DNA of 13,931 bases. It comes from Deltaproteobacteria bacterium. Lineage in GTDB: Bacteria; Myxococcota; Polyangia; Haliangiales; Haliangiaceae. Shown here in pieces: positions 12,797-13,931 of the stretch. Where the stretch lies: the NCBI GenBank assembly GCA_018262455.1, contig JAGSPR010000141.1:1-13931 (forward strand). The letters are read 5' to 3'. The stretch's first letter is position 1, and each line of letters opens with the position of its first letter. The notes beneath the pieces were generated by a model. That model saw nothing but the letters and a program-made list of their open reading frames with translations, was not told the DNA's origin and ran no database searches. The position numbers and the translations under genes were made by a program.

Positions 12797-13931
12797 GTGC
12801 GCTGGTCCGCCCCCTCGATCCTCGCGACCCTGCTGGCGAGCCTGCTCGCGTCCGGACCTGCGTCCGCACAACCGGAGCCACCTCCACCGCAACGCGCAGG
12901 GTCCCCCTTGGGTGGGCCCGAGCCGGATCGATCTGGTTCGGTCCGGGGGCCCGACCGGCCGTGGACTCCGCTGGATGACAGCGGGTGGCCCCGCGGCCAG
13001 TCGCTCGGCGACCTGCGCGGTCTGCACGAATGCGCGGCGGGCGAGCTCGTCGTCGTCGAAGGCGGCGACATTCCATGCCGGCCCCCCGCGCTCGTCGGCC
13101 CGGCGCATCTCGCATTCGGCGTCGACTGGACGACCGGCCTCGCGTTTGGCAGCGCGCGCACGACGGGCGGCATCCAGGCCCTCGGTGTCGAGACCGCGTT
13201 CGCCGTGACGCGTCACCTGCAGCTCGCGGCGCGTTACGAGCTGATGGGCACGAGCGTCCCGGCGACGGTGCGGCAACCGCACGCCGGGCTCGGCCACCAG
13301 CTGTTCGCGATCGCGAAGCGCCGGTTCTTCACCGACGAGACCGCGCGCACCGCGTTGACCCTCGGTGCAGGCATCGGCTGGGCGCTTCGCGGCGACGCAC
13401 TTGGCGGCTCGGCACCCGTCGCACGCCTGTCGTTGGCGCGCGACATCGGGATGTTCGTCGACGACCACAACGCACTCGGCGCGAGCCTCGAGCTGGCGTA
13501 CGAACGCACGCTCGGAGACGAGCCGATCTCGGCGCTGATCGGTTCGGTGCGCGTCGGCTTCGAGCTCGATGTTCGCGAGCCCGAGAACCTCGGCACCCGG
13601 CAAGCCCCGCCCGCGTTCAGCTACGCGGTCTCGGGAGATCTCCTGGTCGGATTGGGGCTCGGGCTTGGCTGGACGCTCGGGGTTCCCGTCGTGTCCGCGT
13701 TGAGCTTGCAGACCACCGCCGGCTTTCTGTTCGACCTGGGTAAGGACCCCAACGCCGCCAGGGACCAGGGCCATCGCGGCGCGAGCTGGTCGGCGATGAG
13801 CGGACCGCGGCTCACGCTGCCGGGGCCGGCGATCTTCGGCTTCTACCTGCAAGCCCAGGCAGGACCGGTCTGGCTCGCGGGGGACCTGGCACGCGAGGTC
13901 CGGATCATGGGACAGGGCGAAGCCGGCGTGC
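12797..13931 (+). CDS. Exported, probably outer-membrane beta-barrel protein (truncated at window end)
   Basis: An open frame from GTG 12797 runs 378 codons to the window edge without a stop. The start is chosen because it places a classical signal peptide at 1-24: MRW, a hydrophobic Ala/Leu stretch and cleavage at ASA before Q25. A disordered Pro/Gly/Arg-rich stretch follows (25-65), then one pair of cysteines (79 and 94) in a small unit. From about 103 to the end there are alternating polar/hydrophobic strands rich in Gly and aromatics (for example AFGVDWTTGLAFG, LTLGAGIGWAL, LLVGLGLGLGWTL), as in outer-membrane barrels. I recognise no named family. A TTG at 12776 in frame is another possible start but would bury the signal. 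Codon use matches the neighbours. Function is unknown, and the C-terminus, where a barrel would normally end in an aromatic residue, is missing. Confidence 0.7.
   Translation, partial: MRWSAPSILATLLASLLASGPASAQPEPPPPQRAGSPLGGPEPDRSGSVRGPDRPWTPLDDSGWPRGQSLGDLRGLHECAAGELVVVEGGDIPCRPPALVGPAHLAFGVDWTTGLAFGSARTTGGIQALGVETAFAVTRHLQLAARYELMGTSVPATVRQPHAGLGHQLFAIAKRRFFTDETARTALTLGAGIGWALRGDALGGSAPVARLSLARDIGMFVDDHNALGASLELAYERTLGDEPISALIGSVRVGFELDVREPENLGTRQAPPAFSYAVSGDLLVGLGLGLGWTLGVPVVSALSLQTTAGFLFDLGKDPNAARDQGHRGASWSAMSGPRLTLPGPAIFGFYLQAQAGPVWLAGDLAREVRIMGQGEAGV

Overview
The window looks like chromosomal DNA of a myxobacterium-like bacterium (Myxococcota). The signs are: very high GC by eye with strong G/C third-position bias; two secreted proteins ending in a MYXO-CTERM-type tail (Cys, hydrophobic helix, Arg cluster); a Hanks-type kinase with the HRDVTPAN form of the catalytic loop; and orphan receiver-domain regulators. 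A Haliangiales/Kofleriaceae-like lineage is my guess, not shown by the sequence. I see no tRNA, rRNA, CRISPR array, insertion sequence, integrase or attachment site.

Layout. (1) 1-40: last codons of a plus-strand gene, converging on a minus-strand operon at 69-2764. The operon runs, in transcription order, from a 156-aa protein of unknown function, through a PP2C-type Ser/Thr phosphatase with a long uncharacterised C-terminal half (ATGA start/stop overlap), to a 116-aa unknown protein (6-nt gap). (2) 2849-3631: a divergently read protein with one intact and one degenerate receiver domain. (3) 3624-3709: a short-repeat convergent spacer. (4) Minus strand: a lipoprotein-type gamma-glutamyltransferase (4679-6517), then a membrane-anchored coiled-coil OmpA/MotB-like protein (3710-4636). 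(5) Plus strand: a YfbK-like von Willebrand A lipoprotein with a MYXO-CTERM tail (6673-8322), Xaa-Pro aminopeptidase (8368-9681), a secreted metzincin-like protein whose first zinc histidine is Gln (9924-11168) ending at a clear intrinsic terminator, the ribosome-associated YhbY protein (11239-11532), a tail-anchored Ser/Thr kinase (11593-12699), and a truncated exported, probably barrel-forming protein (12797 to the edge).

How the genes relate. A reversible Ser/Thr phosphorylation theme (PP2C and kinase) and an orphan receiver protein occupy the two ends, with an envelope theme (GGT, OmpA-like, VWA, pseudo-metzincin, putative barrel) and two housekeeping genes (pepP, yhbY) between. Gene order changes direction often, so most genes are probably separate transcription units; only the PP2C operon and possibly GGT-OmpA look cotranscribed.

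The most notable observations are: a repeated arrangement in which a -10-like TAnnnT/C hexamer lies 5-9 nt before the start codon of at least six genes, suggesting leaderless transcription; the His-to-Gln change in an otherwise complete HExxHxxGxxH/Met-turn signature; and a VWA protein with both an N-terminal lipobox and a C-terminal sorting tail. I did not find a convincing new defence or biosynthetic system.
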